A stretch of DNA of 53,563 nt from Sphingobacteriales bacterium (GTDB lineage Bacteria > Bacteroidota > Bacteroidia > Chitinophagales > Chitinophagaceae): assembly GCA_027491165.1 (NCBI GenBank), contig JAIXWS010000088.1:1-53563 (forward strand), written 5' to 3'. The notes under the pieces were generated by a model. That model was not told the DNA's origin and searched no databases. It saw nothing but the letters and a program-made list of their open reading frames with translations. How positions within the stretch are numbered: position 1 is the stretch's first letter; every line of letters begins with the position of its first letter. This document shows positions 51,354 to 53,563 of this stretch, piece by piece. A program made the position numbers and the translations under genes.

Positions 51354-52163
51354 ATGAATAAAAATTTTAATCCAAAAGCTGCAATAATTAGTATTGGTGC
51401 CCACATTGCACTGTTGCTTTTATGCTTGTTTATCGGATACACCTTACCTGCTAGCTCTGCACCACCAGAAGAAATGGGTATGGAGGTAAATCTTGGCAAT
51501 AGTGAAGATGCCTATGGCCTAGATCAGACATATTCGACAGACAATCCCGCCATTCAGCCCGAAGAATCCGAATTAAATAATACAGACAACAATAATACTG
51601 AAACACCCAATGATTTAATCACCGATGAAAATGATGTAGATGCTGCAGTGGTCAAAACAAATCCCATTGCCCATAAAAAACAGAACAACCCAAATCCTGT
51701 TCAGGACAAAAACAAAGCGCCACAAAAACCCAAAATATTATTTCCATCTTCCAATGGACCAGGAGGAAACGCTGCCAGAATAGATAAAAATGGGGGAAGT
51801 GAAGGAAATGGAACGGGCAATGGAGATAAAGGTGTTGCAGGTGGAGCAGAGGGTGCAGCTGATTACACAGGAATTCCTGGCAATGGAACAGGCGGTATGG
51901 GACATTCTTTTACCGATAGAAGTTTGGTCGCTAAACCTACACCAGAGGCTGAATTCCGTGAAGGCGGTAAAGTCGTTGTCCGTGTTACTGTTAACCGTGC
52001 TGGAGCAATTATTGACAAACGCATTAAAAGCCAAGCCAATGCAGAATTGGGTAGAATTGCGCTAAAAAAAATAGAAGAAGTTCGCTTTAGTAAAAGCGAA
52101 ACAGCACCACCAGAACAATTTGGTGATATTACTTTTGTATTCAAATCACGCGCACACAAGTGA
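51354..52163 (+). CDS. TonB-like energy transducer
   Basis: A 269-residue protein from the ATG at 51354: one N-terminal membrane helix (about 11-30), an extended periplasmic linker rich in Asn, Pro, Gly and Asp (about 40-190), and a C-terminal TonB-type domain (GGKVVVRVTVNRAGAIIDKRI to ITFVFKSR). TonB passes proton-motive energy to outer membrane receptors. ExbB and ExbD, often adjacent in Bacteroidota, are not between it and the SprE-like gene. It overlaps folC by 4 bases (GTGA), so the two are translationally coupled. Confidence 0.82.
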   Translation: MNKNFNPKAAIISIGAHIALLLLCLFIGYTLPASSAPPEEMGMEVNLGNSEDAYGLDQTYSTDNPAIQPEESELNNTDNNNTETPNDLITDENDVDAAVVKTNPIAHKKQNNPNPVQDKNKAPQKPKILFPSSNGPGGNAARIDKNGGSEGNGTGNGDKGVAGGAEGAADYTGIPGNGTGGMGHSFTDRSLVAKPTPEAEFREGGKVVVRVTVNRAGAIIDKRIKSQANAELGRIALKKIEEVRFSKSETAPPEQFGDITFVFKSRAHK

Positions 52164-53491
52164 ATTTAAGCATTCAACAACAATACCAGCAAAGCCTAGA
52201 TTATTTATACGCCCAATTACCCGTATTTTCCAAATATGGCAAAAGCGCTATAAAAGTTGGCTTGGATAATATCAAATTGCTTTGCGATGCACTAGGCAAT
52301 CCCCAAAATAAATTTAAAAGTATTCATATTGCTGGAACCAATGGCAAAGGAAGCACCAGCCATATGCTTGCCGCCATTTTGCAAGAAGCTGGATACAAGA
52401 CGGGCCTCTATACTTCCCCTCATTTGGTCAACTTTGGCGAACGAATTAAAATCAATGGCGCCGAAGTAGACCCACAATGGGTGATTGATTTTGTAGCAAA
52501 AAACAAAGGCCTTTTCGAAAAAATAGGACCTTCTTTTTTTGAAGTATCCGTAGCCATGGCTTTTCAGTATTTTGCCGACCACGAATGTACAATGGTAATT
52601 GTAGAAACAGGTCTGGGTGGACGGCTAGATAGCACCAACATTATCACGCCAATACTTTCCATTATTACCAATATCAGTTACGACCATATGGATGTATTGG
52701 GAGAAACCTTGGCAGAAATCGCCGAAGAAAAGGCAGGTATTATAAAAAATGCGGTACCCTTTATATTAGGCGAAAGAGATAAAGAAACCGAAAGAGTGTT
52801 CTTTGAGCATGCCATCCACAAGCAATGCAATAGCTTTAATGCAGATGCTCAATGGGCTTTAGTTAAGATACAGCAAGATGATGAGTACCAATACTTGAAA
52901 GCTGTGAAATTAGGTGCCCAAGAAATGTATGATTTAAAAACAGACTTAATGGGCTCTTACCAATTGCATAATATAAAAACAGTCCTAACAGCTAGCGAAG
53001 TACTGCAGAGCATGGGCTATCATACTCATTTAGAAACTACTATTAGCGCCTTATCCCGTGTTAAAAAACGTACTGGTTTACGTGGTCGTTGGGAGAAATT
53101 ACAAAACAAACCACTCATAATTGCAGATGTTGGCCACAATAAGGCTGGCGTAAAAGAAGTGATGAGTCAATGGCAATTGATCAGTGCACGACAAAAAAAT
53201 ATTGTTGTCGGATTTGTAAAAGACAAAGACGTTCATTCAGCCATGTTGCAGTTTCCAACTGATTGCAAATACTATTTTTGCAATGCTCAAATCCAAAGAG
53301 CCTTGCCTGCAACAGAACTTGAAGCTATAGCGCAAGAACTAAATTTACAAGGGACATCCTATTCGACGGTTGCCGATGCTGTAAAAGCAGCAAAAGAACA
53401 TTTACAAGAACAAGACGCCTTATTAATCACAGGTAGTTTTTTTGTAGTGGGCGAGGCATTAACTTATTTGGAGGGAAACAACCATGACTAA
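52160..53491 (+). CDS. folC: Folylpolyglutamate synthase/dihydrofolate synthase
   Basis: A 443-residue Mur-ligase-fold enzyme that adds glutamate to dihydropteroate or folate. The GTG start overlaps the TonB-like stop. Residues 1-50 carry YLYAQLPVFSKYGKSAIKVGLDN; the P-loop GTNGKGST is at 59-66; TSPHLVNFGERIKING and VETGLGGRLDSTN are further Mur-ligase motifs. The C-terminal domain has RGRWEKL and ADVGHN. Length fits. With the class IV aminotransferase at 11553 (if PabC) two folate genes lie in the window, far apart. Confidence 0.95.
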   Translation: MNLSIQQQYQQSLDYLYAQLPVFSKYGKSAIKVGLDNIKLLCDALGNPQNKFKSIHIAGTNGKGSTSHMLAAILQEAGYKTGLYTSPHLVNFGERIKINGAEVDPQWVIDFVAKNKGLFEKIGPSFFEVSVAMAFQYFADHECTMVIVETGLGGRLDSTNIITPILSIITNISYDHMDVLGETLAEIAEEKAGIIKNAVPFILGERDKETERVFFEHAIHKQCNSFNADAQWALVKIQQDDEYQYLKAVKLGAQEMYDLKTDLMGSYQLHNIKTVLTASEVLQSMGYHTHLETTISALSRVKKRTGLRGRWEKLQNKPLIIADVGHNKAGVKEVMSQWQLISARQKNIVVGFVKDKDVHSAMLQFPTDCKYYFCNAQIQRALPATELEAIAQELNLQGTSYSTVADAVKAAKEHLQEQDALLITGSFFVVGEALTYLEGNNHD

Positions 53492-53563
53492 ATCCCGCGT
53501 TTTTTTAATAACTCCACCTTTTACCCAACTCAATACACCCTACCCTGCTACTGCATACTTAAA
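53484..53563 (+). CDS. B12-binding radical SAM protein, N-terminal fragment
   Basis: An ATG overlapping the folC stop by 8 bases opens a frame to the end of the window. The 26 visible residues read MTKSRVFLITPPFTQ then LNTPYPATAYLK, the start of the cobalamin-binding domain found in a large family of Bacteroidota radical SAM proteins. A GGAGG lies 9 bases upstream but is inside folC coding sequence. The SAM cysteine motif and the function lie outside the window. Confidence 0.6.
   Translation, partial: MTKSRVFLITPPFTQLNTPYPATAYL

Noticed and set aside
53470-53474. GGAGG upstream of the radical SAM gene as a second strong Shine-Dalgarno
   Set aside because: It encodes conserved-frame residues of folC (Leu-Glu-Gly), so it may be coding constraint; it cannot be used as evidence alone.
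1-53563. CRISPR array, prophage, insertion sequence or defence system
   Set aside because: No spaced direct repeats, transposase, integrase, restriction or toxin-antitoxin genes were recognised anywhere in the window.

Overview
The window reads as chromosomal DNA of a Bacteroidota bacterium, most likely in or near Chitinophagales. This rests on family-specific traits rather than a search: a type IX secretion (T9SS) C-terminal sorting domain, a SprE/PorW-like TPR protein, a TamL lipoprotein, a long NusB, a long two-part IspG, DUF1573, DUF2795 and DUF4476 proteins, AT-rich DNA, and promoters resembling the Bacteroidota consensus (TTTG, 16-22 bases, TAnnTTTG). It is mostly a housekeeping region. 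I saw no tRNA, rRNA, CRISPR array, insertion sequence or prophage.

Layout. 1-303: tail of an arginase/formimidoylglutamase gene. 475-2923: nusB, DUF1573 lipoprotein, yajC, coaE. 3070-8416: a membrane protein, uppS, bamA and two Skp/OmpH chaperones, an envelope-biogenesis block ended by a terminator. 8535-13422: an RmlD-like reductase, a Smr-less MutS2, a class IV aminotransferase (minus strand) and an LpxD-family acyltransferase with a strong terminator. 13709-16174: a phototrophy cassette made of a Crp/Fnr-type regulator, a proton-pump rhodopsin and a Brp/Blh beta-carotene dioxygenase that would make its retinal. 16347-22298 (minus): cyclophilin, ispG, a LutA-like Fe-S protein, ribH, a TPR membrane protein, pdhA. 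22355-25501: recF and a VWA-like membrane protein. 25562-34476 (minus): gpsA, an orphan efflux adaptor, metG, ispE, an AraC regulator, a T9SS-exported protein, purD. 34592-41052: a POT peptide transporter, a small lipoprotein and tamL (both minus), an rRNA/tRNA methyltransferase, and a DUF4476 protein. 41245-47297 (minus): rpsA, a probable unlisted 45-residue membrane protein, meaB, a TPR protein, a SRPBCC/GyrI-like protein, a DUF2795 protein. 47685-53563: a SprE/PorW-like protein, a TonB-like protein, folC, and the start of a B12-binding radical SAM gene.

How the genes work together. UppS, BamA, Skp, LpxD and TamL serve the cell envelope. IspG and IspE belong to the MEP isoprenoid pathway, which feeds both undecaprenyl phosphate (UppS) and carotenoids. 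Blh can cut beta-carotene to retinal, the rhodopsin chromophore. No carotenoid (crt) genes are in the window, so beta-carotene synthesis must be encoded elsewhere.

The most interesting observations are: the crp-rhodopsin-blh cassette between housekeeping genes; a rhodopsin with the DTE proton-pump residues and a glycine at the position that opens the carotenoid-antenna window in xanthorhodopsin-type pumps; an unusually strong Shine-Dalgarno sequence before the TTG start of rpsA; interlocked divergent promoters between pdhA and recF; an overlooked small membrane ORF next to rpsA; and an 11-residue/71-residue repeat at the front of the SprE-like protein. All statements come from reading the sequence; no database search was run.
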